64,000 nt of DNA from Beijerinckiaceae bacterium (GCA_947370975.1 CANBNG010000004.1:162644-226643); one strand, 5' to 3'. Shown: positions 26,816 to 37,048, counted from the stretch's first letter. The notes: generated from the sequence alone by a model not told the origin. Program-made: numbers and translations.

Positions 26816-27499
26816 ATGTCCCGCAATGTAATTTTATCCTCGGTTGCTTTGCTTGCCTTGAGCCTTGGCGCTCAGGCAGCCGATCTTCCCTCCAAGAACA
26901 GCCCTGTGCCTGCCCCTCTGCCGGCCTTCAGCTGGGCTGGCTTCTATGCCGGTGTCTCCGCGGGCGCCGTGCGCGAATCGACGACCTTCACGGCGCCTTA
27001 TTCTTTTATGAGTGGCACCCAGCGCGCCTCGGGGGCGCTTGCAGGCGTGAATGCAGGCTATAATTGGCAATCAGGTTCGCTGGTCTATGGACTTGAGGCT
27101 GATATTGCACTCGCAGGAGCTTCAAAGACAGCGGCATTCTCCTACGGCAAATACCGCCGCAGCTCGAAATTGTCAGGCTTTGGAACCCTGCGCGCCCGCG
27201 CCGGCGTGGCAGTCACGGACACCACATTGCTTTACGCCACGGGCGGCCTCGCGCTGGGCCAACTGCAGACCGCCTTCGGCTGCAACACATTCTGGTGCGG
27301 CACAGCTGCAACCTCGAGCTTGCGTGTCGGCTGGACGCTCGGCGCAGGCGTGGAATATGCGGTGACCCCGAACTGGACGATACGCGCCGAGAGCCTCTAT
27401 GCCGAGTTCGAAACAGGACAACGAACATGGAGCACGCTTAAAATCACGACGAAGCCGTCGGCTGTGCTTGCTCGTGGGGGCGTGAACTACAAATTCTGA
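26816..27499 (+). CDS. Outer-membrane beta-barrel protein (Omp25/Omp31-like)
   Basis: A 227-residue porin-family 8-stranded barrel. The signal peptide covers about 1-21 (LALSLGAQA before Ala-Asp), then the proline-rich spacer and FSWAGFYAGVSAGA opening common in Hyphomicrobiales surface proteins. Alternating aromatic strands follow, and the protein ends in YKF with the C-terminal Phe needed for barrel assembly. GYNWQSGSLVYGLEADIALAG is a typical turn-strand unit. Two cysteines near residues 157 and 161 (CNTFWC) may form a loop disulfide. It is followed by a terminator and is monocistronic. Confidence 0.88.
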   Translation: MSRNVILSSVALLALSLGAQAADLPSKNSPVPAPLPAFSWAGFYAGVSAGAVRESTTFTAPYSFMSGTQRASGALAGVNAGYNWQSGSLVYGLEADIALAGASKTAAFSYGKYRRSSKLSGFGTLRARAGVAVTDTTLLYATGGLALGQLQTAFGCNTFWCGTAATSSLRVGWTLGAGVEYAVTPNWTIRAESLYAEFETGQRTWSTLKITTKPSAVLARGGVNYKF

Positions 27500-27527
27500 T
27501 TAGCGTCCGGCTTGTCTGATGTTTTTT

Positions 27528-27556
27528 AAAACCCGGCCCATGTGGCCGGGTTTTTC
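27528..27556 (+). terminator. Terminator after the outer-membrane protein gene
   Basis: An 11-bp stem (AAAACCCGGCC with GGCCGGGTTTT), 5-base loop CATGT, then a T-run, 29 bases past the stop. The A-run on the other side gives a weaker minus-strand signal, so it may also stop transcripts from the tRNA side. Confidence 0.85.
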
Positions 27557-27650
27557 TTATGCGGGATTGAGCATCCACACCGACCCGAAAAAACGCGCGA
27601 ATCTCCCGGCGGGAGCCGCCGAAAGATTTGAAAAAAGCGATGAAAAGAAA

Positions 27651-27728
27651 TGGTCGGAGTGGCGGGATTCGAACCCACGACCCCTTGTCCCCCAGACAAG
27701 TGCGCTAACCGGGCTGCGCTACACTCCG
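27651..27728 (-). tRNA. tRNA-Pro (GGG anticodon)
   Basis: Read on the minus strand: acceptor stem CGGAGTG with CACTCCG, discriminator A and an encoded CCA (27651-27653). The D-arm region is GTAGCGCAGCCCGGTTAGCGC. The anticodon stem CTTGT/ACAAG closes a 7-base loop CTGGGGG, giving anticodon GGG. The T-arm holds GGTTCGAATCC. Cloverleaf pairing is complete, so it should be functional. It has its own -35/-10 promoter 10 bases upstream. Confidence 0.97.
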
Positions 27729-27737
27729 ACGTCACGG

Positions 27738-27766
27738 CTTATAGAGAAGGCAGCAGGACCACGCAA
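27738..27766 (-). promoter_or_regulatory. Sigma-70 promoter of tRNA-Pro
   Basis: On the minus strand TTGCGT (27761-27766), 17-base spacer, TATAAG (27738-27743), ending 9 bases before the tRNA 5' end. Confidence 0.7.
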
Positions 27767-27820
27767 CCTGTTCGCGGCCCTACACCCTTATTTTTACGCG
27801 CGATCGCGAAAACAATCCGT

Positions 27821-28357
27821 TCAGGCGCGCGCAGCCGTGAGAATACGGCTGCATTCGGCGAGCTCCGCGAGCGCAGCTTGCAAAAGCGCAATGTCCTTGC
27901 CCGACAGACCAGCCAAAGGCTCGTCGGAATGATGCACTGTGGCCATGCGCGGCTCATCATATTCGTCGAGAGCGATTCTGGGCGCGCCATCGGCATCGAA
28001 CGCGTCGCCAACAGACAGCTCGCCCTCAGCCATACCGCCCCCGGCCATGGTTGCACGCGCCATGGGGCCTGCGCCCCCGCCCATGCCCTCACGCACCAGT
28101 GTGATCACGGCTTTCACGCCCTGCTCCTTGAGGATGCGCTGGACACCGCGGATCGTGTAGCCCTCGCCATACAGCAGGTGGCGGATGGCGCGCAGCAGCT
28201 CGACATCCTCGGGACGGTAATATCGCCGTCCCCCACCCCGCTTCAGCGGCTTGATCTGGGTGAAACGTGTCTCCCAGAACCGCAGCACATGCTGCGGCAG
28301 ATCGAGATCCTCGGCGACTTCGCTGATCGTCTTGAAGGCATCAGCGGTTCGGTCCAT
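27821..28357 (-). CDS. MerR-family transcriptional regulator
   Basis: A 178-residue regulator with an N-terminal MerR winged helix: [21 protein letters not shown] forms the helix-turn-helix and [15 protein letters not shown] the wing. The C-terminal half is Ala/Gly-rich and shows no metal-binding cysteine pattern, so it is not a mercury- or copper-type sensor. It lies 19 bases after ihfA, the conserved arrangement in Hyphomicrobiales, and precedes tRNA-Pro. The target genes are not known; co-transcription with ihfA is likely. Confidence 0.88.
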   Translation of the reverse strand: MDRTADAFKTISEVAEDLDLPQHVLRFWETRFTQIKPLKRGGGRRYYRPEDVELLRAIRHLLYGEGYTIRGVQRILKEQGVKAVITLVREGMGGGAGPMARATMAGGGMAEGELSVGDAFDADGAPRIALDEYDEPRMATVHHSDEPLAGLSGKDIALLQAALAELAECSRILTAARA

Positions 28358-28376
28358 GGCGAGGGTCCTTTTCTGC

Positions 28377-28730
28377 TCAGTCGACGATATCCACGGCGGC
28401 GCCGTTATTGATTCGCGACTTCAGGATATTCGATGGTTTGAAAACCATCACCTTGCGCGGTGTGATCGGCACTTCAATGCCGGTCTTCGGGTTGCGCCCG
28501 ACGCGCTCGCCCTTCATGCGGACCATGAAAGACCCAAAGGACGACAGCTTCACCAGCTCGCCACGCACCACGGCATCCGAAATTTCGCCGAGCACCACCT
28601 CGACCATTTCAGCAGAATCGGTCCGCGAAAGACCAACCCGCCCATAAACAGCCTCGGAGAGGTCGGCGCGTGTGACAGTGCGAGTCGTTTTCGTATCGAA
28701 ATGAGTTCTGGTCATCGGAAATTTATCCAT
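28377..28730 (-). CDS. ihfA: Integration host factor subunit alpha
   Basis: HU/IHF-family DNA-bending protein, about 117 residues. [22 protein letters not shown] and [15 protein letters not shown] are diagnostic of IHF-alpha, as is the beta-arm [23 protein letters not shown] with the intercalating Pro. No good ribosome site marks the start; ATGs at 28730 and 28715 are both possible, and the shorter one is nearer the usual length. It is located between fabH and merR. The 159-base gap to fabH suggests its own promoter as well. It works as a heterodimer with IhfB, encoded elsewhere. Confidence 0.93.
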   Translation of the reverse strand: MDKFPMTRTHFDTKTTRTVTRADLSEAVYGRVGLSRTDSAEMVEVVLGEISDAVVRGELVKLSSFGSFMVRMKGERVGRNPKTGIEVPITPRKVMVFKPSNILKSRINNGAAVDIVD

Positions 28731-28889
28731 AGTTAAAAACAAGATGATCGCAACTTAAAGCGCCACCTTTGCAATAGCTACAGATGCAATTTTTCTTGGA
28801 AATTCCGCTACGTGACCCGCAATGGGCCATAGGCCCCGCAGCAGGCGCTGCGGGGTTGGAAAGCGTTTGGGACGCAAAACCGCGAAAGC

Positions 28890-29858
28890 TTACCAGCGGA
28901 TGAGCGCGGAGCCCCAGGTGAAGCCGCCGCCCATGGCCTCGATCATCACGAGATCGCCAGCCTTGATTCGGCCGTCCTTGACCGCAGCGCAGAGCGCGAG
29001 CGGGATGGAGGCGGCAGACGTATTGCCATGCTGATCGACGGTGACGACGATCTTGCCCGGCGCAATGCCGAGCTTTTCGGCGGACGCATCGATGATGCGA
29101 CGGTTGGCCTGATGGGGCACGAACCAGTCTAGATCCTCGGCGGTGGTGCCCGTGGCGGCAAAAGCATCCACCATGACGTCGGTCACCATGCTGACGGCAT
29201 GGCGGAACACATCGCGGCCCGACATGCGCAAATGGCCGACTGTGCCCGTGGTCGAGGGCCCGCCATCGACATAGAGCTTCTCGCGGTGACGCCCGTCCGA
29301 GCGCAGATGCGTGGTGAGCATACCGCGATCCTTGATCGTACCAGCGCCCTCCCGGGCTTCCAGCACGACAGCGCCTGCGCCATCGCCAAAAAGCACACAG
29401 GTGGTGCGGTCGTTCCAGTCGAGCAGGCGCGAGAAGGTTTCAGCGCCGATCACCAGCGCACGACGGTGCGAGCCTGACATCAGGAACTTGTCCGCCGTCG
29501 CCATGGCGAAAACAAAGCCCGAGCAGACGGCCTGCACGTCAAAGGCCGCGCCGTGCAGCATGCCGATGGCGGCCTGCACCTGCGTCGCAGTGGAGGGGAA
29601 GGTATAATCGGGCGTCGAGGTCGCGACGATCAGCAGGTCGATATCGTTGCCTGTCAGGCCGGCATCGGCGAGCGCCGCGTTTGCAGCATGGGTGGCAAGC
29701 ACCGAGGTCGTTTCGCCTTCACCCGCAATGTGGCGGTTGCGAATGCCGGTGCGCTGGACGATCCAGTCGTCGGTCGTATCGACCATCTTTTCGAGATCGG
29801 CGTTGCTGACCTTCCTGGCCGGCAGGAAGGAGCCGATGCCGGCAACGACTGAGCGCAT
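28890..29858 (-). CDS. fabH: Beta-ketoacyl-ACP synthase III
   Basis: Condenses acetyl-CoA with malonyl-ACP to start fatty-acid synthesis; cytoplasmic, 322 residues. The Cys-His-Asn catalytic triad is complete: Cys112 in AVCSGF, His249 in VPHQAN and Asn279 in [21 protein letters not shown] is the normal N-terminus, so I start at the ATG at 29858; an in-frame TTG lies 21 bases earlier. It follows plsX after 50 bases, the usual plsX-fabH order, linking phospholipid and fatty-acid initiation. Confidence 0.95.
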   Translation of the reverse strand: MRSVVAGIGSFLPARKVSNADLEKMVDTTDDWIVQRTGIRNRHIAGEGETTSVLATHAANAALADAGLTGNDIDLLIVATSTPDYTFPSTATQVQAAIGMLHGAAFDVQAVCSGFVFAMATADKFLMSGSHRRALVIGAETFSRLLDWNDRTTCVLFGDGAGAVVLEAREGAGTIKDRGMLTTHLRSDGRHREKLYVDGGPSTTGTVGHLRMSGRDVFRHAVSMVTDVMVDAFAATGTTAEDLDWFVPHQANRRIIDASAEKLGIAPGKIVVTVDQHGNTSAASIPLALCAAVKDGRIKAGDLVMIEAMGGGFTWGSALIRW

Positions 29859-29908
29859 GTGCGTGGGGCCAGAGGTCAAGTTCGTGTTCCGTTGCTTTGC
29901 AGCGCAGC

Positions 29909-30970
29909 TCAGGCGCGCGCATCCATGTCAGCAGTCAAAGCGAGACGCCGTTCGTCGGAGACGGCAAGCGATTCGCGAATCTTATCGAGCAGTTCATGGC
30001 GAACCATGTCGAAGCCTACGCCGATTGCATTGGCATAGCCCGTGGCATCCGCACTGCCGTGGCTCTTGATCACAACTCCGTCGAGACCAAGGAACACCCC
30101 GCCATTCACATTGCGCGGGTCCATCTTGTCCTTGAGCGTGCGGAACGCCTGGCGTGCAAGCAGATAACCTAGCTTGGTCAGCCAGGTCGCGCCCATCGCC
30201 GTGCGCAGCACTTCGGCCAGCTGGCGCGCAGTGCCTTCGGCAGCCTTGAGCGCGATATTGCCGGTGAAGCCTTCGGTCACAACGACATCGACTGTGCCTT
30301 TGCCAAGGTCGGTGCCCTCGACGAAGCCCTGATAATCGAGCGAGGGAATATTGCCCTCGCGCAGAATGCGGCCTGCCGCCTTCACTTCCTCGATGCCCTT
30401 GATCTCTTCGACGCCGACATTGAGCAGCCCGACGGTCGGGCGTTCGATATCGAGCACGATCCGCGCCATCGCAGAGCCCATGATCGCGAGATCGACGAGA
30501 TGCTGGGCGTCAGCGCCAATGGTCGCGCCAACATCGAGCACGATCGAGCGACCGCGCAGCGTCGGCCACATGGCGGCAATCGCCGGACGGTCAATGCCTG
30601 CCATCGTGCGCAGGCAGATCGTCGACATGGCCATCAGCGCGCCGGTATTGCCGGCAGAGATGATGACATCGGCAGCGCCCGTCTTCACGGCATCGATTGC
30701 CATCCACATGGAGGAGGCGCGCCGCGTGCGGCGCAGGGCCTGGCTCGGCTTCTCGTCCATGCCCACGGCAACATCGGTGTGAATGATTCTGGACTGCGCC
30801 TTCAGGGCCGGATGGAGAGCCACCAGCGGGCCGAGCACGGCCTCATCGCCAAAAAGAAGGAATTCGATGTTGGCCCGGCGCTCGAGTGCCTCGGCTGCAC
30901 CCGGAATAACGACTGAGGGACCGTGATCGCCGCCCATTGCATCGAGCGCGATTCTCACTGGGTTAGACAT
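29909..30970 (-). CDS. plsX: Phosphate acyltransferase PlsX
   Basis: Converts acyl-ACP to acyl-phosphate for phosphatidic acid synthesis; peripheral membrane enzyme, 353 residues. Conserved blocks are [12 protein letters not shown] at the N-terminus, [28 protein letters not shown] and [11 protein letters not shown]. The start is an ATG at 30970. The 169-base gap to the DUF177 gene upstream is long enough for a separate promoter. Downstream genes fabH, ihfA and merR follow in the same direction. Confidence 0.95.
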   Translation of the reverse strand: MSNPVRIALDAMGGDHGPSVVIPGAAEALERRANIEFLLFGDEAVLGPLVALHPALKAQSRIIHTDVAVGMDEKPSQALRRTRRASSMWMAIDAVKTGAADVIISAGNTGALMAMSTICLRTMAGIDRPAIAAMWPTLRGRSIVLDVGATIGADAQHLVDLAIMGSAMARIVLDIERPTVGLLNVGVEEIKGIEEVKAAGRILREGNIPSLDYQGFVEGTDLGKGTVDVVVTEGFTGNIALKAAEGTARQLAEVLRTAMGATWLTKLGYLLARQAFRTLKDKMDPRNVNGGVFLGLDGVVIKSHGSADATGYANAIGVGFDMVRHELLDKIRESLAVSDERRLALTADMDARA

Positions 30971-31139
30971 GGAACCGAGGCTCCCTCACGGGTTCATCAT
31001 GCTCGGAAAGGGCACCTGATCGGCACACCGAGCCTTGAAAGCGCGGGACAATAGACGTTTGGCCGCAGAACGCAAACGGCCGCTCTCAAGCTTCAACCCG
31101 AGGGCAGTAAGGCCCCCGGGACGCTGTGGTGCTGAAAGA

Positions 31140-31784
31140 TCAGGCCTTGCCCTCGGGGCCACCCTGCGCGCGCAAGCGCGCCAGGACTGCGAAGGGCGAA
31201 TCATCGAGCGAGGTTTCATCCTCCTCTTCGTGGGTCTCGAATTCGACGCCAGGCTTTTTCGGATAAGGATCGAGCGAGAGCGCGAGCGCCTCGACCGTCA
31301 GCGCGCCCAGATCGATCTTGTCTTCCACAATCACATCCGGTGGATCTTCAACCGGGGCATTCGTGCCCGAAGCTTCCGCCTTGGCGATGCGCTCCCAGAC
31401 TTCGGCCACCAGATGCTCGGGGGCATATTCCATCTCGACGGGCTCGGAGACCTCGCTCTCGAAGGGCTCCATCGTCACGACGCAATCCTGCGTCAGATGC
31501 GCCTTCAGCGTGCCGGTGAGGGAGACGCGCTTGCCATGCTTGCGCAGGTTGTAGCGGGCCGACAGCGCTGCCAGCGCGGGCAGATGATAGGCCTCGGCAA
31601 TCGCGGCACATTCGGCCTCGTTCGCCTTCACATCGACGAATGTGCCGCCATCGTCGCGAATGTCGCCCACATCATAGACGCGCGGCATGATCGGCAGACC
31701 GGCCGGCGGGGGGGCGGCGCGGCGCAGCGCCTCGGGGGCTTCATCGCGCCTGTTTTTGCCTTTGGGCAGGGGCTTGCGGGCCAT
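31140..31784 (-). CDS. DUF177 (YceD-family) protein
   Basis: A 214-residue cytoplasmic protein of the YceD/DUF177 family, which is implicated in 23S rRNA accumulation or ribosome assembly. Features are RYNLRKHGKRVSLTGTLKAHLTQDCVVTMEPF, where a single Cys remains of the family's cysteine positions, an acidic DPPDVIVEDKIDLGALTVEALALSLDPYPKKPGV stretch, and the C-terminal SPFAVLARLR. Its ATG overlaps the stop of the CBP3-type gene by one base, so the two are translationally coupled. Unlike in gammaproteobacteria, rpmF is not between it and plsX. Confidence 0.88.
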   Translation of the reverse strand: MARKPLPKGKNRRDEAPEALRRAAPPPAGLPIMPRVYDVGDIRDDGGTFVDVKANEAECAAIAEAYHLPALAALSARYNLRKHGKRVSLTGTLKAHLTQDCVVTMEPFESEVSEPVEMEYAPEHLVAEVWERIAKAEASGTNAPVEDPPDVIVEDKIDLGALTVEALALSLDPYPKKPGVEFETHEEEDETSLDDSPFAVLARLRAQGGPEGKA

Positions 31785-32332
31785 TATGCCGCTCCTTTTG
31801 TCTCAGGGACTGGAAAGCCGATCCGGCCAGCCAGAAAATGTTCAATGCCATAGGTTGCCAACGCTGCATCGAGCGCCAGCACATAGGCGCTCAGCGCGTG
31901 GGCTTGGGGCGTGTCCGCGCCGTTTTCATCCGACAGCACATTGCGGGCAAGCGCGACGCGCAGCGCCGGCTCATCCATTTTATCAAGCGCTTCGCTGTAA
32001 ATAAATGCTCTGCCAGCAAAGGCTTGCGCATGTTTCTTCATGCGCTTTGGCACCGTCACATCCCCCACACCCATCTCGCGCAAGGTCGCATCATGCTGGC
32101 GAAAGATCCCGTCCAGCAGATCCTGGGCGAGTTCGGGACCGGGCGCAGGCAGCTTGTTGATCGCGCGCACCACGAGCCCACCATGCAGGGCCAGCATTTC
32201 AAAGCGCCCGTCGAACGTGTCCGGGACGCCACAGTGAAGATAAAGAGCGGGATGAAGCACGCCCGCCATGATCTCGCCGTGAAGCTTGTCGATCAAGGGT
32301 TTATTCGGAGAGCGGCGGAACAGGCCGAACAT
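31784..32332 (-). CDS. Ubiquinol-cytochrome c chaperone (CBP3/UQCC1 family)
   Basis: A 182-residue protein of the CBP3 family, which in mitochondria helps assemble cytochrome b of the bc1 complex. The family signature spans YLHCGVPDTFDGRFEML, then the GDVTVPKRMKKHAQAFAGRAFIY stretch. It starts MFGLFRRS at 32332; the open frame continues upstream but without similarity. It overlaps the DUF177 gene by one base. It is divergent from bamE, with a 90-base shared promoter region. This pairing with DUF177 is common in alphaproteobacteria. Confidence 0.85.
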   Translation of the reverse strand: MFGLFRRSPNKPLIDKLHGEIMAGVLHPALYLHCGVPDTFDGRFEMLALHGGLVVRAINKLPAPGPELAQDLLDGIFRQHDATLREMGVGDVTVPKRMKKHAQAFAGRAFIYSEALDKMDEPALRVALARNVLSDENGADTPQAHALSAYVLALDAALATYGIEHFLAGRIGFPVPETKGAA

Positions 32333-32422
32333 GATGCGCCTCCAGCGATCGCATGCGGACGGGACAAACCCTCGCCTTGCTTGCATTTCGTCAGGACGGG
32401 GGTTAGGCATCGGAGGTGTCGG

Positions 32423-32923
32423 ATGCAAGGAAAAATCCGGGAGATGCGGCTGATGGGCGTGAAATCTGACCTGAGCGGCGCCAAGTGGCGCGGCTTTGCT
32501 TCTCTCCGGTTCGCAGGAGCGGCGGCCCTCGCGCTGACGCTTGGCGGCTGCCTGGGCTATGACGGCACCGTCCAGCACGGCTATGTGCTCGACACCCGCT
32601 CGCTCGAGCAGGTGAAGGCCGGAGCCTCTGCCGAACAAGTGCTGACCGTGCTTGGCACGCCGTCCACGACCTCTACGGTCGGCGGCGACGCCTGGTACTA
32701 CATCACGCAGAAAACCGAACGGAAGGTCCAGTTCCTGGAGCCGACCGTTGTCGACCAGCGTGTGGTCGCTATCTATTTCAGCAAGGCCAAGCGCGTCGAG
32801 CGCGTCGCCAATTACGGGCTCGAGGATGGCAAGGCGATCGACTTCGTCACCCGCACAACCCCGACCGGCGGCACCGAACAGAGCTTCGTCATGAACGCTC
32901 TCAAGGGCCTCCTACGCTTCTAA
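32423..32923 (+). CDS. bamE: Outer-membrane assembly lipoprotein BamE
   Basis: Lipoprotein subunit of the BAM complex, which inserts beta-barrel proteins in the outer membrane; 166 residues. A lipobox LGGC places the lipidated Cys at residue 43, after a signal peptide with a rather long basic lead; a second in-frame ATG at 32453 would shorten this. The SmpA/OmlA core is clear: QVKAGASAEQVLTVLGTPSTTS, AWYYITQKTE and VVAIYFSKAKRVERV. A GGAGG ribosome site precedes the ATG at 32423. It is followed by a bidirectional terminator. Confidence 0.92.
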   Translation: MQGKIREMRLMGVKSDLSGAKWRGFASLRFAGAAALALTLGGCLGYDGTVQHGYVLDTRSLEQVKAGASAEQVLTVLGTPSTTSTVGGDAWYYITQKTERKVQFLEPTVVDQRVVAIYFSKAKRVERVANYGLEDGKAIDFVTRTTPTGGTEQSFVMNALKGLLRF

Positions 32924-32946
32924 GCGCACGGACCTGACGGCCAGAT

Positions 32947-32980
32947 AAAAAAGGCGCGCCCATGGGCGCGCCTTTTGTTT
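32947..32980. terminator. Bidirectional terminator between bamE and hppA
   Basis: A palindrome centred on CATG with a 13-bp arm (AAAAGGCGCGCCC and its complement), T-rich on both strands. It lies between the convergent bamE and hppA stops and can end both transcripts. Confidence 0.88.
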
Positions 32981-33022
32981 TGGGTGGTAGGCAGGAGGCC
33001 TTGGCCGCCCCCTGCCCCTCAC

Positions 33023-35179
33023 TCAATGCGCCAGCACCGCCAGCAGCAGCAGCGCCACAATATTGGTGATCTTGATCGCAGGGTTCACGGCGGGGCCCGC
33101 CGTATCCTTGTAGGGGTCGCCGACCGTATCGCCGGTCACCGACGCCTTGTGCGCATCTGAGCCCTTGAGATGCTTGACGCCATCCTTGTCGATGAAGCCG
33201 TCCTCAAAGCTCTTTTTCGCATTGTCCCAGGCGCCGCCGCCCGACGTCATCGAAATGGCGACGAAAAGACCGTTGACGATCACGCCGAGCAAGGAGGCGC
33301 CCAGCGCGGCAAAGGCCGAGGCCTTGGAGCCAGACATGGCCAGCACGCCGAAATAGGCCACCAGCGGGGCCAGAACCGGCAGCAGCGAGGGGATGATCAT
33401 CTCCTTGATCGCCGCCTTGGTCAGCATGTCGACCGCGCGGGCATAATCGGGCCGCTCCGTGCCCAGCATGATGCCCGGACGCTCCTTGAACTGCCGACGG
33501 ACCTCTTCCACGACCGAGCCCGCTGCACGCCCGACGGCTGTCATGGCAATGCCGCCAAACAGATAGGGAATGAGCCCGCCGAAGATGAGGCCCGCGACGA
33601 CATAAGGATTCAACAGATCGAAGGAGACCTCGCCCATGCCCTTGAAATAAGGGAAGGCCGTTGAACCTGGCTTGTTGGCCTCGCCGATAAAGAAGACGAG
33701 GTCATTCGCATAAGCCGCAAACAGCACCAGAGCGCCAAGGCCAGCCGAGCCGATCGCATAGCCCTTGGTGACGGCCTTGGTGGTGTTGCCGACTGCATCG
33801 AGCGCGTCAGTCGCGTGACGCACTTCCTTGGGCAGGCCCGCCATTTCGGCAATGCCGCCGGCATTGTCGGTGACGGGGCCAAAGGCATCGAGCGCGACGA
33901 TCATACCGGCAAGGCCCAGCATGGTTGTCACCGCGATAGCCGTGCCAAAGAGACCCGCGAGCTGATAGGTCGAGATAATGCCCCCGACGATGACGAGCGC
34001 GGGCAAAGCGGTTGATTCGAGCGATACGGCCAGACCCTGAATGACGTTCGTGCCATGCCCCGTCACGGAGGCTTGCGCGATCGAAACCACAGGGCGCTTG
34101 CCTGTGCCGGTGTAATATTCCGTAATCACGACGATCAGCCCCGTCACGATGAGGCCGACAATGCCGCACCAGAACAGGTTTGCGCCGGTAATCGCCTTGC
34201 CGGAGACGGTTGCAAATTCGCCGAAACCGACGGTCGCGGATGTGGCAAGCGCAAGCCCCCCGACTGAGAGAAAGCCGGTGGCGATGAGCCCCTTGTAGAG
34301 CGCGCCCATGATCGAATTGTCAGCGCCCAGCTTTACAAAGAAGGTGCCGATGATCGATGTCACGATGCAGGTTGCGCAGATCGCCAGCGGATAGATCATG
34401 GCCGATCCGAGAACCGCGGGCATGGAGCCGAAGAAGATCGCAGCCAGCACCATGGTGGCGACAACGGTCACCGCATAGGTCTCGAAAAGGTCAGCCGCCA
34501 TGCCGGCGCAATCGCCGACATTGTCGCCGACATTATCGGCAATGGTCGCGGGATTGCGCGGATCGTCTTCGGGAATTCCCGCCTCGACCTTGCCCACGAG
34601 ATCGGCGCCGACGTCAGCGCCCTTGGTGAATATACCGCCGCCCAGTCGCGCGAAAATCGAAATCAGCGACGCGCCGAAGCCGAGCGCCACCAGCGCATCG
34701 ATCACCGCGCGGCTGTTGGGCGCATGGCCCATCGGGCCCGTGAGGATCTGATAATAAACCGCAACGCCAAGCAGGGCGAGACCGGCCACCAGCATGCCTG
34801 TCACCGCGCCCGCCTTGAAGGCGATATCGAGACCGCCTGCGAGCGACTGTGTCGCGGCCTGCGCCGTGCGGACGTTGGCGCGCACCGACACATTCATGCC
34901 GATGAAACCCGCCAGGCCCGAGAGCACCGAACCGATGACGAAGCCGACGGCGACAGCTGTGCCGAGCAGATAGCCGATGAGCAGCAGGATGACGATTCCG
35001 ACGATGCCGATCGTCAGATATTGGCGACGCAGATAGGCCTGTGCGCCCTCTGCAATGGCAGCCGCGATTTCCTGCATGCGCGCATTGCCGGCATCTGCCT
35101 GCATGAGCTGCTGAATCGTATAGGCGCCGTAGACGACGGACAGCAGTCCGCCCAGAATTATGAGCCACATTGGATTCAT
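33023..35179 (-). CDS. hppA: Membrane-bound proton-translocating pyrophosphatase (K+-independent)
   Basis: Couples pyrophosphate hydrolysis to H+ pumping across the inner membrane; 718 residues with about 16 helices. The catalytic block [21 protein letters not shown] and the acidic [13 protein letters not shown] are intact. In [15 protein letters not shown] the residue after GNTT is Lys, which marks the K+-independent subfamily; K+-dependent enzymes have Ala there. I start at the ATG at 35179 (MNPMWLIIL), with GGTGGAAG upstream; the longer frame adds a non-conserved leader. Transcribed alone and divergent from thiM. Confidence 0.95.
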   Translation of the reverse strand: MNPMWLIILGGLLSVVYGAYTIQQLMQADAGNARMQEIAAAIAEGAQAYLRRQYLTIGIVGIVILLLIGYLLGTAVAVGFVIGSVLSGLAGFIGMNVSVRANVRTAQAATQSLAGGLDIAFKAGAVTGMLVAGLALLGVAVYYQILTGPMGHAPNSRAVIDALVALGFGASLISIFARLGGGIFTKGADVGADLVGKVEAGIPEDDPRNPATIADNVGDNVGDCAGMAADLFETYAVTVVATMVLAAIFFGSMPAVLGSAMIYPLAICATCIVTSIIGTFFVKLGADNSIMGALYKGLIATGFLSVGGLALATSATVGFGEFATVSGKAITGANLFWCGIVGLIVTGLIVVITEYYTGTGKRPVVSIAQASVTGHGTNVIQGLAVSLESTALPALVIVGGIISTYQLAGLFGTAIAVTTMLGLAGMIVALDAFGPVTDNAGGIAEMAGLPKEVRHATDALDAVGNTTKAVTKGYAIGSAGLGALVLFAAYANDLVFFIGEANKPGSTAFPYFKGMGEVSFDLLNPYVVAGLIFGGLIPYLFGGIAMTAVGRAAGSVVEEVRRQFKERPGIMLGTERPDYARAVDMLTKAAIKEMIIPSLLPVLAPLVAYFGVLAMSGSKASAFAALGASLLGVIVNGLFVAISMTSGGGAWDNAKKSFEDGFIDKDGVKHLKGSDAHKASVTGDTVGDPYKDTAGPAVNPAIKITNIVALLLLAVLAH

Positions 35180-35430
35180 CGACTTCCACCCTTTTTTGGT
35201 TGAGCCTTCATCGACCCTTGGTTTGCTTGGCGCTGCCCGGAGACCGTGTGTTCCAAAGAAACATTTGGCTCTCCGCCCCATGAACCCCGACTCAAAAAAA
35301 CCGGGGGCGGCAACGCTTCGCAAGCTGTTACAATACCCAAGACCGGGCGACTGGGAAGCTTACCTTCGATTAAGACACCGCCTCGCGGTCGCTCGGTGTC
35401 GCGTGGCCCGAAATTGCGCTAAAAGCAGGC

Positions 35431-36267
35431 ATGGAACAGACATTCAACCAGAGGCTCGACATTGCGCAGGAGGCCGCCCGGCTTCTGGCAGCTGTGCGCG
35501 CCGACCGGCCTCTCATTCAGACGATCACCAATTTTGTCTCGATGGACATTGCCGCCAATGTGCTGCTGGCCACTGGGGCAGCGCCCGCCATGGTCCATGC
35601 GCCCGAGGAATCGCCGGAATTCGTCCGCCGCGCCGCAGCCCTTGTGGTCAATACGGGCACGCTCTCGGCCCCGGCGGCCCAGGCAATGGAAGTTGCGACC
35701 ACGGCGGCGCGCACCCATGGCGTGCCCTGGGTGCTCGATCCGGTTGGTGCGGGCGCGACCAAATTCCGCGATGAGACCATCGCCAAACTGCTACGCCACC
35801 GCCCGAGCGTCATCCGCGGCAATGCCTCGGAGATCATGGCGCTGGCCCGCCTTGCCGGCCTGACGCAGGAGCCGGGCGGGCCGCGCGGCGTCGACAGCGC
35901 GCATGAAACGGCCGAGGCGGAGGTTTCCGCGCAAAAGCTTGCGCGCCATTGCCTCTGCATTGTCGCTGCAACGGGAGCGGTCGATGTGGTGACCGACGGG
36001 CGCGTGCTGCTGCGACTGGCCAATGGCTCGCCGCTGATGACGCGCGTGACGGCGCTGGGCTGCGCACTGACAGCCTATGTCGGGGCCTTCATCGGCGTGG
36101 GCGCAGACCCGCTGCGCGCGACCGCCAGCGCATTGGCGATCTACGCCATTGCCGGCGATATGGCGGCAGAGATCGCAAAAGGCCCCGGCTCCTTCAGGGT
36201 CGCTTTCATCGATGCGCTGGCCGCCATAGACGCTCGGGACATCGAGACCCGGTTGCGACTGGGATAG
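35431..36267 (+). CDS. thiM: Hydroxyethylthiazole kinase
   Basis: Salvage enzyme phosphorylating 4-methyl-5-(2-hydroxyethyl)thiazole for thiamine synthesis; 278 residues, ribokinase-like fold. Diagnostic are TITNFVSMDIAANVLLATGAAPAM at the N-terminus, VLDPVGAGATKFRDE, IRGNASEI and the anion-hole region TALGCALTAYVGAF, whose Cys replaces the usual Asp. I found no TPP riboswitch in the 251-base upstream region; only a 7-bp inverted repeat (35374-35400) is visible there. thiD and thiE are not adjacent, and thiL is at 38.3 kb. Confidence 0.92.
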   Translation: MEQTFNQRLDIAQEAARLLAAVRADRPLIQTITNFVSMDIAANVLLATGAAPAMVHAPEESPEFVRRAAALVVNTGTLSAPAAQAMEVATTAARTHGVPWVLDPVGAGATKFRDETIAKLLRHRPSVIRGNASEIMALARLAGLTQEPGGPRGVDSAHETAEAEVSAQKLARHCLCIVAATGAVDVVTDGRVLLRLANGSPLMTRVTALGCALTAYVGAFIGVGADPLRATASALAIYAIAGDMAAEIAKGPGSFRVAFIDALAAIDARDIETRLRLG

Positions 36268-36303
36268 GCCGCCCGCTCAGAACTTGCCCGGCGCGGCCTT
36301 TTT
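36267..36303 (+). terminator. Possible terminator of thiM
   Basis: GGCCGC pairs with GCGGCC 20 bases later and is followed by five T. It overlaps the 3' end of the convergent gene at 36277, so it is a weak call. Confidence 0.35.
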
Positions 36304-36888
36304 ATGGGGCGCATCGGGCTCGATCGCCAGAGCCTTCATGAACAGTCCGCTCGCATAATAGGACGTCGCATTATAGGCGAGCTCGACAATTTCCTGCGCA
36401 TTGAAGTGGCGGGCGAGTTCGCCATAGGTGGCATCGCTCACAACGCCCTTGGCGAGCGTCATCTCGTCGACGAAGGCCAGCACCGAGAGCTGCTTTGCAT
36501 CGAACAGGTCGCGCTTGGCCTCCCAGTCGCGCACGGCAATGAACTGAGCTTGGCTCAGCCCGGCCTGAAGCGCGAGCGGGTGGTGGTGGTGGAGCTCATA
36601 GGCGCAATCGACATTGATCGCCGAGCGGCAAATCGCCAGTTCGCGATAGAGGCGTGGCACATCGCATTCATTGCGCAAGGCATAGGTGAAGGGTCGTTTT
36701 GCGCGGGTGAGGCGCGGCGCGTGGCCATTGGCCTTGTGCAGGTTCAGAATATGCCCGCCACGCTTGCGCGTACTCTCGAACAGCTCGGCCAGGATTGGAT
36801 CGAGCGGCTTGGGCAGCGCGGGCAGACGCGACACCTTGACGTGCGGATCGTCATGTTCCTCGCCATGAACGCCATTGAGCTCAGCCAT
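36277..36888 (-). CDS. Carboxymuconolactone decarboxylase/AhpD-like protein
   Basis: A 203-residue all-helical protein of the CMD/AhpD superfamily. The active-site helix reads RELAICRSAINVDCAYELHHHHPLALQAG: the CxxC of peroxidase-type AhpD is reduced to one Cys followed by YEL and a His run, as in the non-peroxidase branch. It therefore probably lacks AhpD peroxidase activity. The ATG at 36888 has AGGGAGG six bases upstream. It converges with thiM and stands alone. The function may be a hydrolase or decarboxylase of a small lactone, but this cannot be decided. Confidence 0.78.
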   Translation of the reverse strand: MAELNGVHGEEHDDPHVKVSRLPALPKPLDPILAELFESTRKRGGHILNLHKANGHAPRLTRAKRPFTYALRNECDVPRLYRELAICRSAINVDCAYELHHHHPLALQAGLSQAQFIAVRDWEAKRDLFDAKQLSVLAFVDEMTLAKGVVSDATYGELARHFNAQEIVELAYNATSYYASGLFMKALAIEPDAPHKKAAPGKF

Positions 36889-37048
36889 TATTGCCTCCCT
36901 TGCACGGCCCTTTGCGGGCGCTTTCTGCAAAGCCAAGTCTCTACCTCGGCGGGGCGGCGTGCAAGATGGCGACTTGCTGAAAGTCACGCTGGAACCTGAC
37001 GCCTGCAGGCCCTAGATTGGTGTGCATCGATCAACAAGGAGAGACGCA

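Noticed and set aside
35180..35430. Possible TPP riboswitch before thiM
   Set aside because: The conserved CTGAGA and ACCTGA elements are not present; only a simple 7-bp inverted repeat is seen.
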